Numbered from the stretch's first letter, positions 1-5,980 are shown. The stretch is DNA of 8,411 nt from Halobacteriales archaeon SW_9_67_24 (GCA_003022685.1 PXSV01000144.1:1-8411), one strand, 5' to 3'. The notes: a model not told the origin generated them from the sequence alone. Numbers and translations: made by a program.

Positions 1-163
1 GGATCCGTCGGTTGATCGGCCGCGCCCCGTAGTAGACGAACAACCCGAAGATGAACGTCCCGACGAACGAGAAGAAGAACAGTCCGACGATGGCGAGCAC
101 CACGGCGGCGACGATCCACCAGCCGGTGCGGCGGTCGAGGTCGGGCGAGAGTTCGGTAGCCAT
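1..163 (-). CDS. AI-2E/DUF20-type membrane permease, N-terminal fragment (runs off the window)
   Basis: Only the first 54 codons are in the window; the gene continues beyond position 1. The visible protein starts MATELSPDLDRRTGWW, followed by a hydrophobic segment (about residues 15-45) and then FVYYGARPINRR. A WW-containing first helix followed by a phenylalanine-rich stretch and a YY-x-RPI-xRR turn is what I recall from the N-terminus of haloarchaeal AI-2E family (DUF20/PerM-like) transporters. These are polytopic membrane proteins of about 330-400 residues; the family name comes from E. coli TqsA, and the archaeal substrates are not established. The ATG at 161-163 directly follows a perfect inverted repeat. 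The gene lies 59 bp downstream of the first 4-TM protein gene on the same strand, so read-through is possible. The family call is from the N-terminus only. Confidence 0.75.
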   Translation of the reverse strand, partial: MATELSPDLDRRTGWWIVAAVVLAIVGLFFFSFVGTFIFGLFVYYGARPINRRI

Positions 164-180
164 GGGTCGAAACTCGACCC
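164..180. promoter_or_regulatory. Perfect 7-bp inverted repeat abutting the permease start codon
   Basis: GGGTCGA, a 3-nt spacer (AAC on the plus strand), then TCGACCC. The repeat touches the ATG of the leftmost gene at 161-163. It could be an operator overlapping the transcription start, or an mRNA hairpin in a 5' leader if transcription starts further upstream. The symmetry is seen directly; its function is inferred. Confidence 0.5.
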
Positions 181-187
181 TGTGTGT

Positions 188-198
188 CCTGTAACTAC
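188..198 (-). promoter_or_regulatory. Possible weak TATA box for the permease gene
   Basis: On the minus strand this reads GTAGTTACAGG, the only AT-richer stretch in the 59-bp gap. Its centre is about 30 nt from the ATG, slightly further than the usual leaderless spacing. Weak candidate. Confidence 0.25.
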
Positions 199-222
199 TG
201 CCGACACGACTGGGGCCCGACA

Positions 223-1233
223 CTACGTGAGAACGAGCGGTCCCACGGTGAGCGTCTGCTTCGCGAGCGTCGCGAGCCGCCACACGTACGCCATAAATAC
301 CAGAAAGGGCGTGACCGAGACCGTGAAGGCGAGACTCACGACCCAGAGCATGGTTTCGAACCCCAGCAGGCTGCCGGGGAAGGTGCTCGGATCCACGAAA
401 ACCACCATGCCGCCGGCAACGACGAGCGCCGGCACCGCCGTGTAGAGGATCGCCCTGGAGAGTTTCACCAACGCCCACTGGATGTACAGCACCTTGATAT
501 ACTCGCGCACCGGCCCGAACATCGCGACCGCCTCCAGCATCTCCCGGAACGCGGTCCGTTCCTCGGTGCTGAGATCGTCCTCGTAGCGCTCGCCGAGATG
601 CCGGATGTCGTGGATCTTCTGGGCGTAGTTGAAATCGAGGGCGGGCGAGACGACGGCGAACGCCCCGAAATCCGCGCCGTCGAGTTCGTCGAGCGCCGTT
701 ACTGCGTTTTCCTCAAGATCGTCGACGTACTCGTCCACGCGGTCGCGGAGATCGTTGTTTTCGGCTTCAGCAACGGCTTCGCGGAGCGCGAGTGCTCGCT
801 CCTTGGTCGTTTCAATGAGCCGTTCGAGGAGGACAGACGGATCACTGGGTGTCGTAGTTTCGAGCAGCTCGTCGGTGTGCTGGTAGAAATCCATCGTGGT
901 GTCCATCCGGCTGCGCTGGGTGCCGAGCGAGCCGATCTCCTGGGAGAGCACGAGCTGGTTGATCGAGACCACGAGTGTCGTACTGGTGATGATCGCGCCG
1001 ACCAGGCCCGCGAACACGGTCTCGACCATGTCGCTGGTCTCCATCGTCGTCGTGATCGAGAGGGGCTTGAACAGCCCGAACAGCATGAACGCGACGAAGA
1101 CGGCGAGCGCGAGGCCACCCACGATCGCCAGCCGGTTCGCTTCGAGGAGCAGCCAGAACAGCCGGTCGTTCACCTCGGTTCGCTCGCGCAGGGTGTTGGC
1201 CGACAGGAGGTCGGTCTCGCCGCCCTCACTCAT
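223..1233 (-). CDS. Uncharacterised four-TM membrane protein, copy 1 of a tandem paralogous pair
   Basis: 336 residues; I do not recognise a named function. Predicted layout: a charged N-terminus with NTLRER at 13-18; membrane segments near 35-56 and 72-97; a long charged, probably helical soluble region about 100-250; membrane segments near 258-280 and 293-318; a short tail. The second segment runs into the motif TTLVVSINQLVLSQE (85-99), followed by LGTQRSRM. A second conserved block, AMFGPVRE (237-244), lies just before the third segment. Both blocks are shared with the paralogue at 1571-2614. The start ATG (1231-1233) lies inside the end of the upstream DUF4177-like gene (8-bp overlap), with a short GGTGG before it, suggesting translational coupling. 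A very distant likeness to DUF2254-type membrane proteins (helix followed by a QL..SQ motif) crossed my mind but is not established. Confidence 0.88.
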   Translation of the reverse strand: MSEGGETDLLSANTLRERTEVNDRLFWLLLEANRLAIVGGLALAVFVAFMLFGLFKPLSITTTMETSDMVETVFAGLVGAIITSTTLVVSINQLVLSQEIGSLGTQRSRMDTTMDFYQHTDELLETTTPSDPSVLLERLIETTKERALALREAVAEAENNDLRDRVDEYVDDLEENAVTALDELDGADFGAFAVVSPALDFNYAQKIHDIRHLGERYEDDLSTEERTAFREMLEAVAMFGPVREYIKVLYIQWALVKLSRAILYTAVPALVVAGGMVVFVDPSTFPGSLLGFETMLWVVSLAFTVSVTPFLVFMAYVWRLATLAKQTLTVGPLVLT

Positions 1234-1423
1234 CGTCCACCGGGCGTTTGAGGAGGAGGAGCTTCGTCCCGCCCTTGTCGTAGTCGATCGTCGCCGTGAG
1301 CTCCCACCCCTTCTCGCCGAGCTCGTTGAGCTCCGCAGTCGGATCGACCGTCTCGCGTTTCGTCAGCCCCTTGGGCGGTTCGAGCGTCTTGTACTCCCAT
1401 TTCACCGGGCGATTGCCGACCAT
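1226..1423 (-). CDS. Small DUF4177-like protein, copy 1
   Basis: 65 residues, soluble, no signal peptide or membrane segment. The protein has WEYKTLEPP near residue 9, then NELGEKGWEL and GGTKLLLLKRP at the end. A WEY strand, a helix ending in LN-ELG-x-x-GWEL and a final beta strand are the signature of DUF4177 (small alpha/beta proteins of unknown function, usually 50-70 residues). It aligns without gaps over 53 residues to the partner at 2611-2841, with 28 identities counted by eye. The reading frame overlaps the downstream membrane protein by 8 bp, so the two are probably made together; a physical interaction is inferred. The ATG at 1423 is supported by a TATA-like box about 27 nt upstream, suggesting a leaderless mRNA. 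Confidence 0.85.
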   Translation of the reverse strand: MVGNRPVKWEYKTLEPPKGLTKRETVDPTAELNELGEKGWELTATIDYDKGGTKLLLLKRPVDDE

Positions 1424-1445
1424 ATCGCCCCGACAGCCGGGAGGT

Positions 1446-1455
1446 AGTTAAATCG
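1446..1455 (-). promoter_or_regulatory. TATA box for module copy 1 (leaderless spacing)
   Basis: Minus-strand CGATTTAACT, centred about 27 nt before the ATG at 1423, is a good archaeal TATA/BRE candidate in an otherwise GC-rich 147-bp gap (1424-1570). It implies that copy 1 can be transcribed independently of copy 2. The rest of the gap shows no T-tract terminator for the upstream gene and no other recognisable feature. Confidence 0.6.
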
Positions 1456-1570
1456 GGACGCTTGCCTGATGCGTGGTGGTCGGTAGCGGTCGGGGACGGG
1501 GATGCGTCGCCGGCGATCCGATGCTCGCTGTCGTCGCGCTGCTGTGCCGCCGTGACCGGGGATCGAGGCG

Positions 1571-2614
1571 CTATCGCTGAGAGTCCCGGAGGATCAACGG
1601 CTCGATCGCAAGCGTGCGCTTGGCGACAGTCGCGACCCGCGAGATGTACGACGCGAACAGGAGAAACGGGACCAGCGTCACGGTGAACGCAGCCCCGACG
1701 AGGAAGGTGATGTTCGCAATGCCGAACGTACTCCCGGGGAGCGTGCCTGCGTCGACGGTCGTGACCATGATTCCCGCGACGGCGAGCGCCGGGATCGCCG
1801 CGTACAGGATCAGCTGTGAGAGCGTGACCAGCGCCCACTCGAAGTAGAGGGTTTTGACGTGTTCGCGCGCCGGCCCGAACATCGAGAGCGCGTCTTTGAG
1901 TTCGTTGAGCAGCTCGTTCTCGGGGGAACCGAGGTCCTCCTCGTGGTCGTGGAGGAGTCGCTCGACCTGGAATATCTTCCAGCCGTAATTGTAGTTCAAC
2001 GCTGCGAACAATACGTCGAACGTGCCGAAGTTCGCGCCGTCGAGCTGGTCGCGTACCGTCTCGGAGTTGCCGATCACGCTCTCGGTGAACTCCTTGGTTT
2101 CCCACCGGAGCTGGTCGCTGTCGATGTCGTCGAGACCATCGCGTACTGCTTCGGCGCGCTCCTGTGAGAGATCGATGAGGCGACGGAGGAACGTCGACGG
2201 ATCGGCAGGGCTCGGGGAGCCGATCATCTCCTCGGCGTAGTCCCGGTAGTCCATCGAGTCCTCCATCCGGGCACGTTGCTCGCCGAGCGGTCCGTTCTCC
2301 TGGGAGAGCACGAGCTGGCTGATCGTGACCACGAGCGTGGTACCGGTGGCGACAACGGAGATCATCGTCGAGAACATGGTTTCGATCGTGTCGCCGGATT
2401 CGAGCTGTGGGGCCAGCGGCGGCGGGAGCAGCGTCACGCCCGCGACGAACACGACGAACAGCGCGCACGCGAGGACACCGGTCACGACGAGACGGTTCGC
2501 CCCCAACAGGAGCCAGAGCTTGAGACGACTCTCGCCGGCGCGTTCGCGCATCGTGTTCGATGTGCTGACGTCGATGTCCTCGTCGACGTTCGACTCGTCG
2601 ATGTCGGCGCTCAC
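1571..2614 (-). CDS. Uncharacterised four-TM membrane protein, copy 2 of the tandem pair
   Basis: 347 residues, paralogous along its full length to the 223-1233 product. Shared features in order: NTMRER (20-25), LLLGANRL (35-42), a first membrane segment at about 41-62, a second at about 79-104 ending in TTLVVTISQLVLSQE (92-106), an acidic helical soluble region about 107-260, LDGANFGTFD (191-200), SMFGPARE (244-251), membrane segments at about 264-287 and 300-322, and a final RVATVAKRTL. The N-terminus is longer and more acidic than in copy 1. Start: GTG at 2612-2614, which shares bases with the TGA of the upstream small gene (GTGA, 4-bp overlap); a GAGG stands a few bases upstream. This start keeps the NTMRER alignment with copy 1, which a start at the internal Met22 would lose. 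Function unknown; both termini are predicted on the same side of the membrane. Confidence 0.87.
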   Translation of the reverse strand: MSADIDESNVDEDIDVSTSNTMRERAGESRLKLWLLLGANRLVVTGVLACALFVVFVAGVTLLPPPLAPQLESGDTIETMFSTMISVVATGTTLVVTISQLVLSQENGPLGEQRARMEDSMDYRDYAEEMIGSPSPADPSTFLRRLIDLSQERAEAVRDGLDDIDSDQLRWETKEFTESVIGNSETVRDQLDGANFGTFDVLFAALNYNYGWKIFQVERLLHDHEEDLGSPENELLNELKDALSMFGPAREHVKTLYFEWALVTLSQLILYAAIPALAVAGIMVTTVDAGTLPGSTFGIANITFLVGAAFTVTLVPFLLFASYISRVATVAKRTLAIEPLILRDSQR

Positions 2615-2841
2615 GACGACCCCTCACGCTCGGCGTCGTCCGAACCCGCGGGGCGCTCGAACACGAGGTACTTGGTTCCGCCGCCGGTGTACTCGATGGT
2701 GTCGACGAGTCGCCATCCCTCCGCGGCGAGTTCGTTCACCGCGTCTTTCGGGTCGCCGGCTTCCTTCCTCGTCTCGCCCCGCGGCGGTCTGAGGGTTTCG
2801 TACTCCCACTGCGTGTCGGATTCGGATCGACGGCTTCCCAT
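2611..2841 (-). CDS. Small DUF4177-like protein, copy 2
   Basis: 76 residues. Core: WEYETLRPPRGETRK, then NELAAEGWRL and GGTKYLVFERP, ending in an acidic tail (SDDAEREGSS) absent from copy 1. It belongs to the same DUF4177-like family as the product of 1226-1423. I chose the ATG at 2839-2841. Longer in-frame extensions upstream would run antisense through the SWIM gene and lack the family pattern, while a TATA-like box sits about 27 nt before this ATG. The TGA stop overlaps the GTG start of the 4-TM gene. It is transcribed divergently from the SWIM gene, with 111 bp between the two start codons. Confidence 0.85.
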   Translation of the reverse strand: MGSRRSESDTQWEYETLRPPRGETRKEAGDPKDAVNELAAEGWRLVDTIEYTGGGTKYLVFERPAGSDDAEREGSS

Positions 2842-2864
2842 ACGCCGAACACGCTCAACAACGG

Positions 2865-2873
2865 CAAAAATCC
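2865..2873 (-). promoter_or_regulatory. TATA box for module copy 2
   Basis: Minus-strand GGATTTTTG, centred about 27 nt before the ATG at 2841, fits a leaderless haloarchaeal promoter. It is one half of the divergent promoter region 2842-2952. Confidence 0.5.
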
Positions 2874-2920
2874 CGTCCTTGCTCGGCGGCACTCGGTCGC
2901 CGGTACGCCACGCCATCGAA

Positions 2921-2930
2921 CGTGTTTTGA
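2921..2930 (+). promoter_or_regulatory. TATA box for the SWIM zinc-finger gene
   Basis: Plus-strand CGTGTTTTGA, centred about 27 nt before the GTG at 2953. This supports that GTG as the start of a leaderless transcript. Confidence 0.5.
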
Positions 2931-2952
2931 CCGATCCGCCCGAAGAGCGGTC

Positions 2953-3300
2953 GTGACAGCGACCGAGGGGTGGCGCGCGGCGCTCGCCGAGGCGGGCGAG
3001 CTCGACTCGGACGTGACCGAGCGCCTCATCCGTGCCCACGGCGACCGGGGGGTGCGTGCGATCGAGGCCGTCGCCGAGCGCCGTGTGAAGCAGTACCGCG
3101 ATTTCACCGTCGTCGTTGGCCACACCGAGGAGTACGTCGTCGAGGACGGCGGCTGTACCTGCAAGGACTCGGCGTACAACCTCGATTCGGACGATCCCGA
3201 CGAGGCGTGCTGGCACGTCCTCGCGGTCGCCATCGCCCGCCGGATCGACGCGCTCGATCACCACGACATGTGGTACGCCGAGGTGCGGGAGTTCCTCTAG
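2953..3300 (+). CDS. Small SWIM zinc-finger protein
   Basis: 115 residues, soluble. The SWIM signature CxC...CxH is complete: C68-T-C70, then 15 residues, then C86-W-H88, predicted to bind one zinc ion. A beta-rich lead-in (residues 51-66, FTVVVGHTEEYVVEDGG) precedes it, as in other SWIM domains, and a helix follows (LAVAIARRIDAL). The N-terminal 45 residues look helical (WRAALAEAGELD, VTERLIRAHGDRGVRAIEAVAERR). SWIM domains are known as DNA-binding or protein-interaction modules in SWI2/SNF2-type ATPases, MULE transposases and Rad51-paralogue partners. Here the domain stands almost alone, so it may be an adaptor or nucleic-acid-binding protein; its partner is unknown. The GTG start is supported by the TATA-like box 27 nt upstream. 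It is the only plus-strand gene found in the window. Confidence 0.88.
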   Translation: MTATEGWRAALAEAGELDSDVTERLIRAHGDRGVRAIEAVAERRVKQYRDFTVVVGHTEEYVVEDGGCTCKDSAYNLDSDDPDEACWHVLAVAIARRIDALDHHDMWYAEVREFL

Positions 3301-3307
3301 AACCGAC

Positions 3308-3314
3308 TTTTTTT
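3308..3314 (+). terminator. T7 tract terminator after the SWIM gene
   Basis: Seven consecutive T on the coding strand, starting 7 nt after the TAG stop. Oligo-T tracts are sufficient terminators for archaeal RNA polymerase. Confidence 0.65.
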
Positions 3315-3323
3315 ACTTCGTCG

Positions 3324-3358
3324 GGTGCCTCGTGCGGCTTCGCCGCGCTGTGGGCACC
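3324..3358. repeat. Nested inverted repeat in repeat copy A
   Basis: Outer arms GGTGCC (3324-3329) and GGCACC (3353-3358) enclose an inner hairpin GCGGC-TTC-GCCGC (3334-3346). It lies just after the SWIM terminator and could form a branched RNA or a cruciform. Confidence 0.5.
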
Positions 3359-3367
3359 GCTCCTCGC

Positions 3368-3385
3368 AAAAACCTCGACGAAAAA
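3368..3385 (-). terminator. Possible T-tract terminator region for hemL
   Basis: Two A5 runs on the plus strand (3368-3372 and 3381-3385) give two T5 tracts on the hemL-sense strand, about 205-220 nt after the hemL stop. They belong to the repeat core, so a terminator role would be incidental or co-opted. No closer T tract is visible. Confidence 0.3.
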
Positions 3386-3479
3386 CACCCGCTCGCTCGG
3401 CCTCCGGCCTCGCTCGCGGTAGGACTGCTGGCGCTTGCCGCAAACCGCTCCGCAACCGCACAGCACCGCCGAACCCCTC

Positions 3480-3502
3480 GGGTGCTCCCTTCGGTCGCGC
3501 CC
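3480..3502. repeat. Hairpin with 11-nt loop in repeat copy A
   Basis: Arms GGGTGC (3480-3485) and GCGCCC (3497-3502) pair with one G:T wobble around the 11-nt loop TCCCTTCGGTC. The loop length, and partly its sequence, match the complements of the hairpin loops in copy B. Confidence 0.5.
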
Positions 3503-3590
3503 TTGCCCTTCATCCGCCAGGCCGCAACCGCACCGCCACCGCTCAGCGGCACTCACAACGACACCACCTGAACGGTTTTGAGCGTGTCGC

Positions 3591-4931
3591 TCACTCGAAG
3601 TACGCTTTGTACGCTTCGAGGGTTTCCTCGACGTCCTCGTCGGTGTGGGCGTCGCTCACGAACCCCGATTCGAGCTGGTTCGCGGTCAGGAAGATCCCCT
3701 CGTCGAGCATTGCTGGCCGGAACAGCCGGTCCCAGCGCTCGGTCTCCGCTCGTTCGACGTCCGCGCCGGTCTTGGGGCAGCGCTCGAACCGACCGCAATC
3801 GGGGTCTTGGCGACAGCCACCCTCGCACGTTGCGGCGGGGGCGGTGGCGTCGCCGCGGGTGAACACCAGCTTGAACATGCTGCCGGTTCCCAGCACCGTG
3901 TAGCCGGGCGCGCGACCCTCGGTGATCTCGGTCAGTCCCCTTCGGAGTTTCTCGCCGAGCCGGTTCACGTGGTCGTAGACGTCGTTCTCGGCGGCGTAGC
4001 GCAGGGTTTCGAGCCCGGCCGCCATCGCGACCGGGTGGCCCGAGAACGTCCCGGACTGGAACACGTCGCCGGCGGGCGTGAACGATTCGACGATCTCGGC
4101 GGGGCCGCCGATCGCGCCCGCCGGGAACCCGCCGCCGACGATCTTCGCAAACGTGGTGAGGTCGGGCGTCACGCCGAGCTTGCCTTGGGCGCACTGGAGC
4201 CCGCCGACACGGAATCCGGTCATCACCTCGTCGAAGACCAGGAGGGCTCCGGACTCGTCACAGAGTTCGCGCAGGTGCTCGTGGTACCCCTCGACGGGCA
4301 GCACGCCCGCGGTGTTGCCGAGGAGTGGTTCGGTCAGGACCGCAGCGATCTCCTCGCCGTGGGCCTCGAAGACCGCCTCGATCGCCTCGCGGTCGTTGAA
4401 CGGCACCGGAATCGTGTGCTCGGCGAACGACTGCGGGACGCCGGGCGAGGACGGCCGCGGATCGTCGGGCGAGCCTTCGACCAGGGTGGATTCCTGCGCG
4501 CCGTGATACCCGCCCTGCATCACGACGATCTTCTCGCGACCGGTGTGCCCGCGGGCAAGGCGCACGGCCGAAACGGTGGCCTCGGTCCCCGAGTTGACGA
4601 ATCGGCACATCTCGACGGAGGGAACGTGGCGAGCGACGAACTCCGCGAGTTCGACCTCGATTTCGGTTGGTGCGCCGTACATCGGCCCTTCGCTCAGCGT
4701 CGACTGGACCGCCGCCTGTACGGATTCAGGGAGGTCGTGACCGAGCAAAAGTGGGCCATAGCCCATCACGTAGTCGACGTAGCGGTTGCCGTCGGCGTCG
4801 ATGACGTGGGCCCCGTCGCCGCGCTCGACGAACGCCGGGTAGGGTCGGGTCGCCCGGACCGAGGAGTTGACGCCGCCTGGCAGCACGTCGAGCGCGCGAT
4901 CGTAGAGGTCCCGCGAGGTCGAGCGGTTCAT
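3591..4931 (-). CDS. hemL: Glutamate-1-semialdehyde 2,1-aminomutase
   Basis: 446 residues. This PLP enzyme converts glutamate-1-semialdehyde to 5-aminolevulinate, the last step of the C5 route to tetrapyrroles (haem, sirohaem, cobamides); it is cytosolic and usually a dimer. The N-terminus LYDRALDVLPGGVNSSVRA (9-27) is the family start signature. NSGTEA (113-118) contributes to cofactor phosphate binding, FDEVMTGFR (233-241) carries the Asp that contacts the pyridine nitrogen, and TTFAKIVGGGFPAGAIGG (259-276) holds the catalytic Schiff-base lysine K263. Length is slightly above the bacterial norm (about 430) because of an insertion near 360-390 with four cysteines, C369-x3-C373-x5-C379-x5-C385, a possible metal site. 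The start ATG (4929-4931) lies 31 bp after the CPBP gene, so the two may be co-transcribed. Confidence 0.97.
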   Translation of the reverse strand: MNRSTSRDLYDRALDVLPGGVNSSVRATRPYPAFVERGDGAHVIDADGNRYVDYVMGYGPLLLGHDLPESVQAAVQSTLSEGPMYGAPTEIEVELAEFVARHVPSVEMCRFVNSGTEATVSAVRLARGHTGREKIVVMQGGYHGAQESTLVEGSPDDPRPSSPGVPQSFAEHTIPVPFNDREAIEAVFEAHGEEIAAVLTEPLLGNTAGVLPVEGYHEHLRELCDESGALLVFDEVMTGFRVGGLQCAQGKLGVTPDLTTFAKIVGGGFPAGAIGGPAEIVESFTPAGDVFQSGTFSGHPVAMAAGLETLRYAAENDVYDHVNRLGEKLRRGLTEITEGRAPGYTVLGTGSMFKLVFTRGDATAPAATCEGGCRQDPDCGRFERCPKTGADVERAETERWDRLFRPAMLDEGIFLTANQLESGFVSDAHTDEDVEETLEAYKAYFE

Positions 4932-4953
4932 GCGCCGGGTTGTCCGCCGGGGC

Positions 4954-4961
4954 GCAAAGGC
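4954..4961 (-). promoter_or_regulatory. Very weak TATA-like box for hemL
   Basis: Minus-strand GCCTTTGC, about 26 nt before the hemL ATG and inside the 31-bp gap after CPBP. It is the only AT-richer stretch at leaderless spacing, but poor, so hemL may depend on read-through from the CPBP promoter. Confidence 0.2.
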
Positions 4962-4962
4962 G

Positions 4963-5646
4963 TTACTGAGCCGCGTCGTTCGTTTCCGGATCGTCGGCTG
5001 CGTAGCGGTCGGCCAGCAGCAGTCCGATTGCGTCGTTGAGCGCGTGGACCGCGACGACCACCGGAAGGCTTCGAACCCGGAGGTAGATCACCGTCAGAAC
5101 GGCCGTGGGCTGGGTGATGTGAACGAGCGCGCTCCGATCCCATGTCTCGCTCGCGTGGCCGAGAACGAACGCGACGAGTGAGATCAGACCGCCGAAGGAT
5201 GCATTCCCCGTCAGCGTGGCGAGTCGTTCGACGGCGTACCCCCGGAAGGCGATCTCCTCGGTCGTGCCCGCAGTCACTGCGACGAACAGCCGTTCGGGTA
5301 TCGAGAGGTCGGCGAACGATCCCAGCCCGGCTTCGATGCCGGCGCTGTCGACGAACCGTCGCAGTACGGGCTGAACGACGACGTTCGCACCGAGCATGAC
5401 CGCGAGGCCGATCGCGGTCTCGCGGACGAAGCGGCGTGGTTCGATGGGACGCCACCCGATGGACGACAGCGGTTCGTCTTCGACGACCCGTACGAACCCG
5501 AGGAGCGAGAGCGTCGGGAGCCATTTCGTGACGTGTGGCCACAGCCCGTCGCTGGGCAGGTCGAGCGCGTCGGTCACGCGCCCGGTTATCTCGAACCCGC
5601 CGAAAGCCAGCACGAGACCAGTAAGTTTGCGAAGATGATTCGACAC
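4963..5646 (-). CDS. CPBP-family intramembrane metalloprotease
   Basis: 227 residues, multi-pass membrane protein. The three CPBP (Abi, CAAX protease and bacteriocin-processing; Rce1-like) motifs are present in order: EE-IAFR (E130, E131, R135), F160-xxx-H164 (FVLGH), and HALND (H201 with N204 and D205). The glutamates and histidines form the catalytic site of this glutamate-dependent intramembrane protease family. Membrane segments are predicted near 8-20, 43-55, 77-96, 118-128, 150-163, 180-200 and 200-213. Substrates of archaeal members are unknown; prenylated-peptide cleavage is known for eukaryotic Rce1, immunity and maturation roles for bacterial relatives. The GTG start (5644-5646) is supported by a TATA-like box 25 nt upstream. 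It is followed after 31 bp by hemL, without an obvious functional link. Confidence 0.9.
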   Translation of the reverse strand: MSNHLRKLTGLVLAFGGFEITGRVTDALDLPSDGLWPHVTKWLPTLSLLGFVRVVEDEPLSSIGWRPIEPRRFVRETAIGLAVMLGANVVVQPVLRRFVDSAGIEAGLGSFADLSIPERLFVAVTAGTTEEIAFRGYAVERLATLTGNASFGGLISLVAFVLGHASETWDRSALVHITQPTAVLTVIYLRVRSLPVVVAVHALNDAIGLLLADRYAADDPETNDAAQ

Positions 5647-5667
5647 GGGATCGTATCATCACACCAT

Positions 5668-5675
5668 CCAATAAG
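5668..5675 (-). promoter_or_regulatory. TATA box for the CPBP gene
   Basis: Minus-strand CTTATTGG, centred about 25 nt before the GTG at 5646. This is consistent with a leaderless transcript and supports the GTG start. Confidence 0.55.
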
Positions 5676-5753
5676 CAGTTCGATTCGCGGAGGTGTTCGC
5701 CGACGAGTAGCGCGGATCGGCGCTGCTGCGGTCGAGTGGCGGCGTCGGACGGT

Positions 5754-5768
5754 GCGGCCGACGGCCGC
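5754..5768. repeat. Perfect hairpin at the CPBP-side end of repeat copy B
   Basis: GCGGCC, 3-nt loop GAC, then GGCCGC. A compact GC-only stem that may mark one end of the element. Confidence 0.5.
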
Positions 5769-5836
5769 GGAGTGGCTGCGGTCGCGGTGCGGGCCTCGGC
5801 GGATCGAGGGCGAGGCGAACGAGCGCAGCGAGTGAG

Positions 5837-5848
5837 CCGAGGGCTCGG
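5837..5848. repeat. Short hairpin CCGAG-GG-CTCGG
   Basis: Five-bp arms with a 2-nt spacer, adjoining the 15-nt block shared with copy A. With such a small loop it is likelier to be a DNA palindrome than a stable RNA hairpin. Confidence 0.4.
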
Positions 5849-5980
5849 GCGGTGCTGTGCGGCAGCGGTCAGCGGTGCTGTGGGGTCGCGGAGAGCGCCG
5901 ATGGTTCCACCGCGAGCGAACGAAGTGAGCGAGCGGGTGTTTTTGATGAACGTTTTTGCAAGGGGTTGAGCGAGCGGTGC

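Larger units (their letters stand above)
3324..3548 (+). repeat. Dispersed structured intergenic repeat, copy A
   Basis: This covers most of the 290-bp gene-free gap between the SWIM gene and hemL. It shares ordered blocks with the reverse complement of 5754-6045. AAAAACACCCGCTCGCTC is identical at 3381-3398 and 5927-5944. CCGCACAGCACCGCC is identical at 3456-3470 and 5848-5862. GCAAAAAC is identical at 3366-3373 and 5952-5959. Between the blocks the sequence diverges but keeps hairpin potential. Open frames crossing it have no family pattern and are taken as spurious. The nature of the element (non-autonomous mobile, RNA or structural) is unknown. Confidence 0.7.

Noticed and set aside
1..6. 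GGATCC at the very start as a cloning-site boundary
   Set aside because: The same hexamer occurs again inside a gene near position 388, and the permease frame runs cleanly through it. Coincidence is sufficient.
184..1251. Long plus-strand open frame (355 codons) opposite the first 4-TM gene
   Set aside because: It is antisense to a gene with clear membrane topology and a paralogue. Its product is a His/Arg/Glu-rich low-complexity sequence, typical of frames opposite GC-rich haloarchaeal genes.
1230..2627. 465-codon minus-strand frame across the second 4-TM gene
   Set aside because: Arg-rich out-of-frame translation that overlaps both module genes; no recognisable pattern.
2842..3264. N-terminal extension of the second DUF4177-like protein up to 217 residues
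   Set aside because: It would run antisense through most of the SWIM gene, has no counterpart in copy 1, and a TATA-like box sits at the right distance from the internal ATG at 2841.
3301..3590. CRISPR array, or protein-coding genes, in the repeat-rich spacer
   Set aside because: There are no regularly spaced identical repeats with unique spacers, and the small open frames here have no start context or family pattern.
3645..5039. Long plus-strand open frame (464 codons) opposite hemL
   Set aside because: hemL on the other strand has all family motifs. The plus frame has none and is a GC-driven shadow.
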